This document shows, one piece after another, positions 16,637 through 26,228 of a DNA stretch of 64,000 bases (its first letter is position 1; every line of letters begins with the position of its first letter). Location of the stretch: contig CP053450.1 in NCBI GenBank assembly GCA_013285505.1, forward strand, positions 976,796-1,040,795, written 5' to 3'. The notes beneath the pieces were generated by a model, which saw only the letters and a list, made by a program, of their open reading frames with translations, was not told where the DNA came from and made no database searches. The position numbers were made by a program, and so were the translations under genes. This stretch comes from Planctomycetota bacterium (lineage in GTDB: Bacteria; Planctomycetota; Phycisphaerae; Phycisphaerales; UBA1924).

Positions 16637-17668
16637 TCAAAGCTCATCAGCAAAGTCCATCAACCGACATTCCCCATTTGAACTCCGCCCGGCTACGCCG
16701 GGCCGTTCTCCACCAGAATACCGCCGCTCGCGCGGAGCACAAGCCCGATCTGACCGCGTGCGGGTGCAATCTGCGACAAGAACGACGGTGCCGGCTGCCC
16801 GCCTGGCAGGAGAAGTCGTGACGCCAGACGATGGGGTGGTTCGGCGGTCGGCCCACCGGACGAGGAGGAACTCGATCTCTCGGTACAGCACCTCGTTGCC
16901 CTTGAGGCGGATCACGTACAGGTAGCCCTCGGCCTCCAGCGCCTCGTACAGGTCGGGGATGGCGCACGCCGCGTCGCCTCGGAAGAACCGGTGGATGTCC
17001 AGATCGCGGTAACGAGCGATGATCGGCTCAAGGACAGAACGCCAGTCGTCGGCGCTGGCAACATTCCCATTCCGCAACAACGCCCGTTCTACGTCACCGA
17101 ACTGGTTGAAGCAGAACAGCGGATGGTAACACCCGCACTCGAAGTGGCCGACCTGACTGATCGAGGCGGCGCGGCGCGTGAAGGCCCGGCTGCCGATCAC
17201 CTGACGCATCACCGGATCGACGCTGGGGCGGTCGGCGTCGTTGACGTCCTCGTGCCCGGTGAGGCGGCTGTAGACCGACTGACGCAGCAGCGCGGTCATG
17301 CTGTGCCGGACATTGCGGTTGGTGCGGAAGTCGAGCAGCTCGGCCGCGGCCGATTCGGTCAGCTGCACCGCATCGTCGAGGTCGCGATAGGGCAGCAATC
17401 CGGCGTCGGAACTGACGGTCACCCCGTGAAACTCAAGCTTGACCGTGCGGTCGAAACCCACCCGCCAGGATTCCGTGCCCGCTTCACCCAATGGGTGCTC
17501 CTTGATCTCCGCCCCGGCTGTCAAGAAAGGCCTGTAATTGCAGGACCAAGCGGGTGGACAGTATACCACCATAGAAGATCCATATGGGAGATCCGGGGGA
17601 AGACAACGCTGCACCGGGCCAAGACCAAGCGCGCGAGCAGTCTCTCGAATCCAGCGTTCACGATTCAC
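16637..17668 (-). pseudogene. IS1380-type transposase with internal deletion
   Basis: The N-terminal catalytic region ('GVTVSSDAGLLPYRDLD') and later 'YHPLFCFNQFGDVERALLRN', 'FFRGDAACAIPDLYEALE' and 'YLYVIRLKGNEVLYREI' are typical of IS1380-family transposases. Between 'SQVGHFE' and 'CGCYHPLF' the segment that normally carries the middle catalytic aspartate is missing, and the C-terminal third is replaced by unrelated Arg-rich reading. Residues before about 17535 are also not family-like. A dead element lying between island A and the secretion operon. Confidence 0.75.
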
Positions 17669-18175
17669 TACAACCCGCGTGAAGGTGGTGGGCCGACGGG
17701 CGCGGCGGAGAAGGTGCGATACGCTCTCGTGGTGAGCGTCACTTCGAAGAACACCAGGGACATCTACGACAAGATCGTCCGTCGCTACGCCACCCAGATT
17801 CAGCCGCTCGCGCCGCTCATTCAGATCCCTGTCCGCACGCGGACCTGACCTGCTCGCGCAATGAGTGTTGCGGTCTCCGTGGATCCGACTCCTTTGCGCC
17901 CCCCGGCGTCTGCCAGCAACGACAGCTGGTTTCGGGCATCGACCGGAGGCTCAGGTCTCTCGTGGTTGTACACCACGACGCGGAGCGAGTCCGGGAGCGT
18001 GTTGTGGTCTGAATGTGCAGCGTCCATGAACATGAGCACGCCCTGTGTCGAGCCCGGTCGCAACACCGTCGGGTTCTGCTGGCGCGACCCCGTACGCCGA
18101 GCCGGGTGTGAAGTGGTAGTGGAATTGGAATCACGAGTGCGGGGCCCCGCCGGTCGACAGGCGCGACGCTGTTGG
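17669..18175 (+). other. Intergenic stretch with a short orphan gene end
   Basis: Mostly no gene-like signal. From about 17694 to 17848 the plus strand reads 'AEKVRYALVVSVTSK', 'DIYDKIVRRYATQIQ' and 'PLAPLIQIPVRTRT' and then stops. This has normal coding character and a C-terminal look, possibly the tail of a subtilase-like protein, but it has no start and is cut off upstream by the transposase remnant. The remaining 330 nt to the secretion operon holds nothing recognisable. Confidence 0.35.
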
Positions 18176-18796
18176 TCAGGAGCCCGTGGACACTGCCAGC
18201 TGACGTCGCGCCCACTCTCTCCATTCTTCGCTCTCACCCCGAAGAGCGATCTCGCGGAGATTGCCGGCGACCTCCACATCCTCCGCGGCGTTCGCGGCGT
18301 CGTGCCGGAGCTGGCACCGGGTCATCGCCTGCACCGTCTGGACGTGCCCCGGGTACACCTCGAGCGCCGACCGATACTCGTCGATCGCGTCGTCGAAGCG
18401 GCCGACCCGCTCGAGCGTCATCGCGAGATTGAACCGAGGGTCCGCCAGCCCGGGGAGAAGCTGGCGCGCCCATTCGAACTCCTGGGCAGCTGAGTACAAC
18501 TCCCCCCGCGACAGGTGGATCACACCGAGGTTGTTGTGCGCCGGACCGTGGAACAGATCGGCGGCCAACGCCTCACGCAGCAGACGCTCGGCCTTGTCCG
18601 GATTGCTCTCGAGGATGGCCGCGGCCTCCTGGGTCAGGCGTTGGGCTTCCAGCGGATTGCGGGGTGAGTCGGCCGACGCGGTGTAGGGGCTGCGGCCGCC
18701 CGAGGCACAGCCCCATCCCGCTCCGATCAGCAACGACAGCACCACCGCCGCCCACACGGCGTTCCACGAGGTCGTCACGAATCCATTGCGCTTCAT
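18176..18796 (-). CDS. TPR lipoprotein at the end of the type II secretion operon
   Basis: 206 residues with a lipoprotein signal (TM-like h-region then 'GWGCASGG', lipobox Cys) followed by about three TPR units: 'ERLLREALAADLFHGPAHNN', 'ELYSAAQEFEWARQLLPG', 'RFDDAIDEYRSALEVYPGH'. It resembles outer-membrane pilotin-like or GspS/PilF-type accessory proteins that help secretin assembly; that role is inferred from position. It overlaps gspM by 4 nt as the last operon gene. A close paralogue is at 62830-63441, about 90% the same. Confidence 0.85.
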   Translation of the reverse strand: MKRNGFVTTSWNAVWAAVVLSLLIGAGWGCASGGRSPYTASADSPRNPLEAQRLTQEAAAILESNPDKAERLLREALAADLFHGPAHNNLGVIHLSRGELYSAAQEFEWARQLLPGLADPRFNLAMTLERVGRFDDAIDEYRSALEVYPGHVQTVQAMTRCQLRHDAANAAEDVEVAGNLREIALRGESEEWREWARRQLAVSTGS

Positions 18797-19356
18797 GGTG
18801 TCGGCTCCATCCCGGGATGCTCGCCCTCGGTCTGCCCTCTCACGTACACGGCGGACGCGGTCAGTGTGGCACGGAACGTGCCATCGGTTGCCCCGCGGTT
18901 CGAAACGGGCGTCAGATCAACGCCGATCACAGTCCAGAGCCTGTGCTCCCGCCGCCACCGGTCGAGGAACGAGCCCAGCTCATCCAGGAGGATCGGGCTC
19001 AGGACCACCCGGAACGTCTGGACCCGGCGTGCGGATGTTCCGTCGCTGCCCGACAACGCCCGATCGCCCGAGGGCGTCACCGACTCGACCCGGGTCGAGA
19101 CTAGCCCGCACGCGGCGAGCGTCTCGTTCACGCGCTGGAACGCGTCACCCTGCGGCTGTGCGCCGAGGGCCACGGTCTGGGACCGCCCCCGGAGTTCGAG
19201 CACCCGCTCGGCCTCGGAGCGGACCTGTTCGAGCGTCGAACGGGCCGACTGCGCCGAAGATCGAGCCTCGCTTGTGCGTACGGCACCCAGCGCGAGCATG
19301 AGCGACGCCGCGGCGACGGTGAGCGCAAACGCAACCAAGGACTGCCTCGGTGTCAT
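18793..19356 (-). CDS. gspM: GspM-like type II secretion inner-membrane protein
   Basis: 187 residues: a short cytoplasmic start, one TM helix ('LVAFALTVAAASLMLALGA'), a coiled coil ('STLEQVRSEAERVLELRG') and a periplasmic ferredoxin-like domain ('FRVVLSPILLDELGSFLDRW', 'RLWTVIGVDLTPVS'). This is the GspM/PilO layout; such proteins pair with GspL in the inner-membrane platform. It overlaps both neighbours by 4 nt. The second copy at the right window edge is frameshifted. Confidence 0.8.
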   Translation of the reverse strand: MTPRQSLVAFALTVAAASLMLALGAVRTSEARSSAQSARSTLEQVRSEAERVLELRGRSQTVALGAQPQGDAFQRVNETLAACGLVSTRVESVTPSGDRALSGSDGTSARRVQTFRVVLSPILLDELGSFLDRWRREHRLWTVIGVDLTPVSNRGATDGTFRATLTASAVYVRGQTEGEHPGMEPTP

Positions 19357-20227
19357 GGGGCCACCCCCGGCTCCATGCGGACCCGCACCGTGATCCCGTC
19401 GCGTTCACGGACGACGTTGGGCTGGCGCAGCGACCACCCGGGCGGTGCCCGCAGCTCGCGCTCGAACCGCTCGGCCGCCGCTTCGTCCGGCAGGCGGACA
19501 CTGAGCGTGATCGCCGTGGAAGACGCGCTGAGCGAATCGGTGGTCATGTACAGGTCGTTCGGCCAGGAGGCCAGCATCGCGGCGAGGGAGGGTGTGACCT
19601 CCATCGGCCCGGACTCCGGAGAGGCCGTGCCGCGGGTGCGATCCAGCAGGGCGCAGCTCGGCGGTCAGCCGCGCCGACGGGGGCAGGGGGCTGCTTGAGG
19701 GGGGCAGCACGGCGTTGTAGATCTCCGCCATGGTCGATTCCAGGGGCGCGGGTGTGCCCGAGCGGGTGTGCCGCTCGGCGGGACTGGCCTACGACGATCA
19801 GCCCGGTGCAGAGCAGTATCGCGGCGCAGGCGATGAGTGTGGTCTCGCGGCGATGGACCCTGGTCTGGCGCGGCTCGAACGCCCCGACGAGCAGGTTGAG
19901 CCGCCCCGGATCGATCGGCTCGTCGAGCGCCTCGCTGATGAACCCCGGCACCGCCTCAGGAGACAGTGTCAGCCACCCCTGCGCCGCGTGGTCGTGTAAG
20001 TCGTCTCGTGCGATCCCGCAGGCCAGGACCCGATCGGTCCCGATCGGCAGGTAGACCGCGTGGAGGGCGTCGACGGCGACCGGGAGCACCGACTCGAACA
20101 GGTACCCGAGTTGCTCCGGGGTGCTCCGGGCGCGCCGGGGGAGCGCCGAGGCGTCGAGTACCCCCCAGTAGAACCGGTCCGCCGGGAGTGCAAGATGTGT
20201 GCCCGCGTTCGGGGAAGAGGTACTCAT
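19353..20227 (-). pseudogene. gspL: GspL-like type II secretion protein, frameshifted
   Basis: The N-terminal ~130 residues ('FYWGVLDASALPRRAR', 'GYLFESVLPVAVDALHAVY', 'RLNLLVGAFEPRQ') form an actin-like cytoplasmic domain, followed by a TM helix ('TLIACAAILLCTGLIVVG'). The rest lies in two other frames: 'MAEIYNAVLPP', then 'MEVTPSLAAMLASWPNDL' and a ferredoxin-like end 'ITVRVRMEPGVAP'. Total length is 2 modulo 3, so at least two single-base shifts are present (near 19790 and 19640). GspL couples the GspE ATPase to the periplasm. Status depends on whether the indels are real. Confidence 0.7.
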
Positions 20228-20743
20228 GGCCGCCTCTCCGAGTCGGGCTCGTCGCGCAGCGCCAGGGTCGCGGGCCGGCCGCCGATCTCGAGGCGCACCG
20301 AGGCCGGATCCACCGAGGCGATGAACACGCCGCCGATCTGCTCGCCGGAAGCGACGATGTGCAGTGTGTCGGTGTCGGGGTCGTAGAGCGCGGCCCTGAG
20401 GATCTGTTCCCCGTCGTGTGCTGTGTCGTGCACGATGCCGATCAGCTGCAGCCTGGGTGGGGGAGCGGCGGCCTGTCTGGGCTCGGAGGTGGATTCCGGT
20501 GTCGCTGGCGGGGGCAGAGGGTTCCACAGCCGTGCCGCGAACGCCCCGCGATCGACGGGCGGCAGAGCCGCCTTCGCCGGACTCACCGCGGGCCGGGCTC
20601 CGCAGTTCGACGTCGAGGTCCGGCACCGGGGAGAGAGGGGCCAGGGCCCAGGCCAGAGATGCAAGGACCGCGCAGCCGCCGATCGCGAGGGTCGTCCGCT
20701 GTCGTCTCCGCCAGGCTCGGGTTGGATCACTCGGTGATGGCAA
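20224..20743 (-). pseudogene. gspC: GspC/PilP-like type II secretion protein, one frameshift
   Basis: It begins with TTG 20743 overlapping the gspK stop. It has a cytoplasmic basic start, a TM helix ('TTLAIGGCAVLASLAWALA'), a Pro-rich linker and a C-terminal homology-region-like beta domain ('LQLIGIVHDTAHDGEQILRA', 'TLHIVASGEQIGGVFIASV'), the layout of GspC. The frame changes near 20590 (+1). GspC would link the inner-membrane platform to the secretin. The position after gspK instead of before gspD is unusual for enterobacterial operons but fits planctomycete variation. Confidence 0.65.
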
Positions 20744-21579
20744 GGCGTTGCACCCTCTCCCAGTTGCTGCCGGTGTCGATGTAGACGCGCCACCAGGACT
20801 CGGTGACGTGCCCGGCGCGGCAGTCGATCCTGAACGCCCAGGCGGTGCTCATCGAGACCGGGACGATCGCCGCCGGGTCCGCGCCGGTTCGTGGAGCCCG
20901 CGATGCTCCCGGCGAGGCGACCCGGCCGAGCCGCCCTGGATTCGGCGACCGCGTCGATGCCCCCGAGATCGTGCTGGGCGTACACGATCGAGACGAGATC
21001 GAGGGGCGCGGTGTTGACGTTCAGCACCGCGGGACGCCCCGGGCGCGCGGGGTTGTGGCTCGCCAGATGCTCGCCGAGTGCACCAGTGTCATGCGTTCCC
21101 GCGAGCGGGAAGACCGGGACGTCGTCCCCCGCGACTGCAGCCAGCACAACGAGGCCAGGATGTTCGAGCAAAGTTGGGCCCGCCGCGGCGAGTGCCCGAT
21201 GGACGCCGTTCGGCAGGAACGACCCGAGCCGGCCGCCGGTCTCGGAACTCGGCACCATCCCGCACTGATCGAACGCGGTGATCGTGAGGCGGCAGGCCTC
21301 GCCGCCCAGCTCGATCTCATCGTCGAGCACGAGGAACCGCGGCGAGCCCGCGTCCGGCGGCAGCACCAGTCGCCCGGCGTGGCGGTGGAGCCAGTCGAGG
21401 ATCGGTGCGTCCGATGCGTCGAGAAGTGTGCGCGCACGCTGACCGGCCGACTCCGTCTCGTGACGTTGCCGGGCGGCAGCGGCAACGCGGGCCAACCCCG
21501 CCGCGGCGGTGACCGAGAGCACCAAAGCGACCAGCACCAGCAGCAGCGCGATCCCGCGTTGGCTCGGCAGACGGCTCAT
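20727..21579 (-). pseudogene. gspK: GspK-like minor pseudopilin, one frameshift
   Basis: A class III signal 'SQRGIALLLVLVALVLSVTA' gives the prepilin peptidase site after Gly. The body contains 'VLNVNTAPLDLVSIVYAQHD', the helix-hairpin-helix typical of GspK. The frame breaks by +1 near 20895; the continuation reads 'MSTAWAFRIDCRAGHVTESW' and ends 'RVQRLAITE'. GspK caps the pseudopilus tip with GspI and GspJ. Starts at ATG 21579 overlapping the gspJ stop. Confidence 0.8.
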
Positions 21580-22103
21580 CGCACATCCTCCCGGGCCAGC
21601 CGCCACGCACGTGCGAGAACACGCCCGTTCTCGTGGATGAGCCGGATTGTCATCACATACTCACGCGTCTCCTGTTCCTCGAACTCTACCGCGAACGAGC
21701 CGAGTTCACCGAGCAGCGGTCGCACAGTCAGGACGGCGTCGGCTTGATCGAGGTACTCGATGGTCAGCACCCGGTCCCGGAGCGTGAGCCTGTCCGTCGA
21801 GCACACCTCCGTGCGCCCGTCAGCAACCACCACGGTTCGGGTTCGGAGCAGGAGGTCCCCGTTCTCCGTGGCGATGCGCCACCGGTCGTGGCCATTGCGG
21901 CGAAGCCGGTGGTCATCAACCAAGAGCATGTTGTCGATAAGGTCAAGGATGTGAGTGGCTCCGGCCTCCCACGATGCCCGCGAGCCGTGGAGCGCCGAGG
22001 CCCGAACCGTGGAGGTTGTCCAGGACACACTCGCGACCGTCAGCGCCGAGAGCAGTGCCAGGGCGAGCAGCACCTCAACCAGTGTCATGGCGTGCTGCGT
22101 CAT
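21576..22103 (-). CDS. gspJ: GspJ-like minor pseudopilin
   Basis: 175 residues with a short leader 'MTQHA' and the prepilin motif 'MTLVEVLLALALLSALTV' (Glu5 present). The body is a beta-rich pseudopilin ('LRTRTVVVADGRTEVC', 'GELGSFAVEFEEQE'). It overlaps gspI by 4 nt and gspK by 4 nt. Assignment as J rather than I or H rests on size and order. Confidence 0.75.
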   Translation of the reverse strand: MTQHAMTLVEVLLALALLSALTVASVSWTTSTVRASALHGSRASWEAGATHILDLIDNMLLVDDHRLRRNGHDRWRIATENGDLLLRTRTVVVADGRTEVCSTDRLTLRDRVLTIEYLDQADAVLTVRPLLGELGSFAVEFEEQETREYVMTIRLIHENGRVLARAWRLAREDVR

Positions 22104-22525
22104 GGAGAGTCACCCCCGTCGAGCAGCTGCGAGGGCACACGCATCCACCGCAGGCACTCGGTGCCATCGACGTTGAACACCGCCCAGGTGTGCGTGGACC
22201 GGTGTTCCTCGTCATCGACCAAGACCGCCGGGCCCAGCCGCACCTCGGCACGGAAGAGGTGTTCGTCGCTCGTCCACTCGACGTGATACCCGGCGGGCTG
22301 CTGCACGCATTCGGCGATGAGGCCGGGCCGCTGACGGAGGAGGTCGTCGACGGCCGTCTCAATCTCGGCGCGATCGACGTCGGCGTGATCGACACCCACG
22401 ACCGGGGATGCCGCGGCTTGGAGGTCCGCGCGAGCGCTGCGCAGGAACGGGATCCCCGCCGCCACGATCATCGTCAGCAGCACGGTGGCCGCGACCACCT
22501 CCAGCAGTGTGAACCCGCGCTTCAT
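22100..22525 (-). CDS. gspI: GspI-like minor pseudopilin
   Basis: About 141 residues from ATG 22525, which overlaps the upstream stop. The leader is only 'MKRG', then 'FTLLEVVAATVLLTMIV' with the conserved Glu5. The remaining ~110 residues form a small globular domain ending 'RWMRVPSQLLDGGDSP'. A longer reading to 22714 lies inside gspH and is not used. I versus H/J is by order. Confidence 0.75.
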   Translation of the reverse strand: MKRGFTLLEVVAATVLLTMIVAAGIPFLRSARADLQAAASPVVGVDHADVDRAEIETAVDDLLRQRPGLIAECVQQPAGYHVEWTSDEHLFRAEVRLGPAVLVDDEEHRSTHTWAVFNVDGTECLRWMRVPSQLLDGGDSP

Positions 22526-22962
22526 CGCTCGGACACCTCCTCGGCGAAGGCGTATCCCGTCAGCCCGGCGACGAGGGTCCCGGACCTGCCACCCGCCGAC
22601 TCGACCGAGAGGATGTAGTCGGGGCTCTGGCTGAGCCGGTCGACTCGGAGCTTCGCTATGGCCTCGCGGGAGTCCGGATTCAGCAGCGACACGGCAACCC
22701 CGTCGGGCAACCACCGGTCGACCGCTGGTGATTCACCGCCGCCGACCCAAACCAACACCCGGCCGTCAACGACAGCGAGCGTCACCTCGGCCCCGCGAGA
22801 CGCCAGCACCCGCGCCCGCGCATCGGCGTCAAGCACCGTCGATCGCGCATCGTCCATGCGAGCCGACTCGACCGACGGCGAGACCCGCACCGCCACTGTC
22901 GCGGCGGTCAGCGCCAGCAGCGCCACCGCCGCCATGCACTCAAGCAGCGTGAACGCCCTCAT
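22522..22962 (-). CDS. gspH: GspH-like minor pseudopilin
   Basis: 146 residues; leader 'MRA' then 'FTLLECMAAVALLALTAA' with Glu5. Contains 'EVTLAVVDGRVLVWVGGG' and a C-terminal strand-rich part. Start and stop overlap both neighbours by 4 nt, as in the rest of the operon, implying translational coupling. Confidence 0.75.
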   Translation of the reverse strand: MRAFTLLECMAAVALLALTAATVAVRVSPSVESARMDDARSTVLDADARARVLASRGAEVTLAVVDGRVLVWVGGGESPAVDRWLPDGVAVSLLNPDSREAIAKLRVDRLSQSPDYILSVESAGGRSGTLVAGLTGYAFAEEVSER

Positions 22963-23429
22963 CGCGACCCCCGCAGGCTCACCGAAGAGAGGTCGGCGTT
23001 CTCGTCCTCGCCGCCGGACCTGCCGTCCGCCCCGTAGGTCACGATCTCGTAAGGGTGTCCGTCAGGCCCGGGCGTGATGTAGAGGTAGGGCCGGTCCCAC
23101 GGGTCCAACAACGTGTCGGTTGGCAGGTAGTACGCACTGGTCGGCGAGGCCTCGGCGAGCGCGGAGAGCCCGGTGTCAAGATCGGGCCAGGCACCCTGGT
23201 CCATGTAGTAGGTCTCCAACCGCTGCACGACCTGGCCGATGCCGGTCTTGGCGAGTTCCTGCTTGCCCTTGCCGAACGCCCCGGAGAACCCGACCGCGAG
23301 CGTCGCGGCCAGCAAACCGAGGATCACGACCACGGCGAGCACTTCGACGAGTGTCATGCCCCGGCGAACCGCAAGGGGTCTCGCGGCACGTCGGTAGTGG
23401 GGGGTGTCACGGGTGGTCGTGGCGTTCAT
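22959..23429 (-). CDS. gspG: GspG major pseudopilin
   Basis: 156 residues. Long basic leader ending 'RRG', cleavage before '[18 protein letters not shown]' (Glu5 present). The body has the GspG signature: '[18 protein letters not shown]', '[19 protein letters not shown]' and '[20 protein letters not shown]', the last being the calcium-binding loop of major pseudopilins. The clearest pseudopilin call of the operon. Confidence 0.92.
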   Translation of the reverse strand: MNATTTRDTPHYRRAARPLAVRRGMTLVEVLAVVVILGLLAATLAVGFSGAFGKGKQELAKTGIGQVVQRLETYYMDQGAWPDLDTGLSALAEASPTSAYYLPTDTLLDPWDRPYLYITPGPDGHPYEIVTYGADGRSGGEDENADLSSVSLRGSR

Positions 23430-24691
23430 GCGATGATCTCCTGCAGCTTGATGATCGGCAGCACCGCGCCCATCACCACCACGCCGATCAGCGTGGCCAG
23501 GGCCAGGATCACCGCGGGCTCGAGCATCGACGCGAGCCGGTCTACCGCCCGCGTTGCGGCTCTGTGGGCCCGGTCGGCGAGCCGCTGCAGCACCTCGCTC
23601 AGCTCACCCGCGTTCTCGCCGATCGAGATCAGCCGCCGGCACTCGGCGTCGAACCAGACGTGATCGGTCAGCGCATCCGCGAGGGTGGATCCCCGCTCGA
23701 TGGACCCCGCTGCGCTCTCCAACTCGGTGCGCAGCGAGCCACCAAACAGCCCCGAGACCGTCGGCCCCGTGATCCGCAAAGCCTCGACCAGCGGCACCCC
23801 GGTTCGGGCCAGCTCCGCCAGGCTCGCCCAGGCACGCGCGAGCAGCGCGCGGCGGACGAACGCCGGGAGGAGGGCGCGGAGCCAGGTCGGGGCGCGCCAT
23901 CCCCGCCCTCGAAGACGTCCAACGCCAGCGATGCTCCCCGCTGTGGCCGCGGCCGCTCCAAGGAGCAGGAGCGGCCCGTAGGCGAGCAAGCCGCGCCCGG
24001 TGGCGATGATCGCGAGGGTCAGCCCGGGCGGCGCAATCCCTTCGTCGCGGAGGATCCCGACCAACTCAGGAAGCGTCCGCACGCTCAGGAAGATCACGAC
24101 GCCCACCCCGACGCACGAGACCACCGCGGGGTAGGTCAGGGCCCCGACGATCTTGGCCGACAACGTCCCGGCGCGCTGGTGCCGCTCGGCAAGGGTCCGC
24201 AGCACACTCGGCAACTCACCCGATGCACGCGCCGCCCGGACCATCGCGATCTCCGCCCCGTCGAACCACCACGGAGAACCGGCCATCGCGTCGTCGAGCG
24301 TCTGGCCGTTGTTGAGTGACTCGCGGAGCTCGACGAGCATCGTTCTGGCGCGACCCTTTGTGCGGCCCTGTGTCAGCGTAGAGACCGCCTCGACCACCGG
24401 AACACCGGCTTCCAGCATCGTGGCGATGCTGTCGAACAGTTCGGCCTTGGGGTCGGCGCGCCGTGCGCGGGCTCGGCTCTGGAGCCAATGCACGAGCGGC
24501 CCGGCCCACCCCGCGGTGTTCACCGGGAGAGACCGTGCCCGCGCGGGCCTGGCTTCGATCACCTGCAGCCCGATTCGGCGGAGCGAGGCCCGCAGCGCGG
24601 CGGGAGAGTCCGCGGCGAGTTCACCCGCAAGCGGGCCAGCCGGGGTCTTGCTCGGCTGCAGGGGGACGGCTTTGTAGCGGTAGACCGTCAC
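23426..24691 (-). CDS. gspF: GspF inner-membrane platform protein
   Basis: About 421 residues from GTG 24691 ('[15 protein letters not shown]'). It has the duplicated T2SSF domain: '[20 protein letters not shown]' with '[20 protein letters not shown]', and '[20 protein letters not shown]' with '[20 protein letters not shown]'. TM segments near '[19 protein letters not shown]', '[17 protein letters not shown]' and '[19 protein letters not shown]'. In the sequence as given the frame is continuous with gspE through a G7 run at 24697-24703. With six Gs gspE would stop at 24688 and gspF would start in a GTGA overlap, as elsewhere in the operon. Confidence 0.9.
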   Translation of the reverse strand: MTVYRYKAVPLQPSKTPAGPLAGELAADSPAALRASLRRIGLQVIEARPARARSLPVNTAGWAGPLVHWLQSRARARRADPKAELFDSIATMLEAGVPVVEAVSTLTQGRTKGRARTMLVELRESLNNGQTLDDAMAGSPWWFDGAEIAMVRAARASGELPSVLRTLAERHQRAGTLSAKIVGALTYPAVVSCVGVGVVIFLSVRTLPELVGILRDEGIAPPGLTLAIIATGRGLLAYGPLLLLGAAAATAGSIAGVGRLRGRGWRAPTWLRALLPAFVRRALLARAWASLAELARTGVPLVEALRITGPTVSGLFGGSLRTELESAAGSIERGSTLADALTDHVWFDAECRRLISIGENAGELSEVLQRLADRAHRAATRAVDRLASMLEPAVILALATLIGVVVMGAVLPIIKLQEIIA

Positions 24692-26228
24692 GCAAGCCCC
24701 CCCGACCACACGCTCTAGCTCGGCACGCGTGGTGAGGCGGGCCTCGACGAGCGAGGCGGCTTCCTGCTCCAGGCTGCGTACACCCTGAGCGCGTGCGTAC
24801 TGCCGGATCGTGGCGGCAGACTCGCCGCCCGAGATGAGTTCTCGGAGCCCGTCATCGACGGTGACCAGCTCGAAGATCGCCGTGCGGCCGCGATAGCCGG
24901 CGTGCAGGCAGATCTCACACCCGTTACCAAGGCACTCCTGGTGCACCAGCCGGAGCAGCCTCTGGGCCAGCACCGCCGAGACCGAGGACGCTACCAGATA
25001 GGGCTCGACACCGAGATCGAGCAGCCGCGTCACCGCAGAGGGGGCGTCGTTGGTGTGCAGCGTCGAGAACACCAGGTGCCCGGTCAGGCTGGCCTGGATC
25101 GCGATCCGGGCCGTCTCGGCGTCGCGCACTTCACCGACCATGATGACGTCCGGGTCCTGCCGCAGGATGTGGCGGAGCCCTCCGGCGAACGTGACGCCCT
25201 TCTTGGTGTTGACCTGCGACTGACTGATCGCGATCCCCGCCGTAGCGAGCTCGTACTCGATCGGGTCCTCGATGGTCATGATGTTGAGCCCACCGCCGGT
25301 GTGGTGCTTGGCTTCATCTGAGGAGTCAGGCTGATCGTCTCGTTCGCTGCGCGTCGCGAGCCAGCCGCAGGGTCGTGTAGAGCGTCGTGGTCTTGCCCGA
25401 GCCCGTCGGGCCCGTGACCAGCACGATCCCGCTGGCCCGCCCGGCGGCCCGCAGGAACCGGGGTTCCACAGCGTCGGGCATACCCAGCGACCGGAAGTCA
25501 TCAAGCCCCGGCCCGTGGCCGACGTCGAGCAGCCGCACCACCGCGCGCTCGCCGTAGCTGGTGGGCAGCGTGCTGATCCGCAGGTCGATCGAGCGTCCCG
25601 AGCCGATAGCGACCGTGGCGCGTCCGTCCTGCGGGATCCGCCGCTCGGCGATGTCCATGCGGCCCATGACCTTGATCCGGCTCACGATCGGGGCGGTGAG
25701 CTTGGGCGAGACCTCGCGGATCGTTTGCAGCACCCCATCCAGGCGGTAGCGCACCAGGGTCCGATCGGCGAGCGGCTGGACGTGGATGTCGCTGGCCCCA
25801 CGGCCGAGTGCTTCGAACACCATCGCGTCCACGAGCTTGACCACAGGGCCCTTGCCCTCGGTGGAGAGCAGGTCCCGGTCGGCGAGCTGCAGGAGACGTT
25901 CGACGTCGGTGCCGTCCTCGGCCTGATCAGAGGCTGTTGTCTCGGTCTCGTGCCCCTGGGCCGAGGCGTATGCCGCGTCGATCCGCTCGGCGATGGCCTG
26001 TTCGTCACCGACGGTGGCCTCGACCGCGACCCCGAGCCGTACACCAACGTTGAACACCGCGGCGGGGTCAGAACGATCCGCGATGAGAAGCTGTTCCACA
26101 CCGTCCGCTCGCCCTCCGCTCAGGATCAGGTGTTGCCGTGCGAAGTCCCTCGGAACAAGGCGCAGGAACGTCTCGCTCGGAGGCGAGAGGTCCGTGTGAA
26201 CGGCAACTGCATCCTGTGCATCAGTCAC
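24688..26228 (-). pseudogene. gspE: GspE secretion ATPase, frameshifted
   Basis: GTG 26228 overlaps the gspD stop. Order: N1E-like domain, then N2E ('GASDIHVQPLADRTLVRYRL'), Walker A '[18 protein letters not shown]', Asp box and Walker B ('[20 protein letters not shown]'), His box '[20 protein letters not shown]', and a tetracysteine zinc finger reduced to '[14 protein letters not shown]'. The frame shifts by +1 near 25355, between Walker A and '[14 protein letters not shown]', and by +1 again in the G7 run at the end. All catalytic motifs are present, so either assembly indels or very recent decay. Confidence 0.88.
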
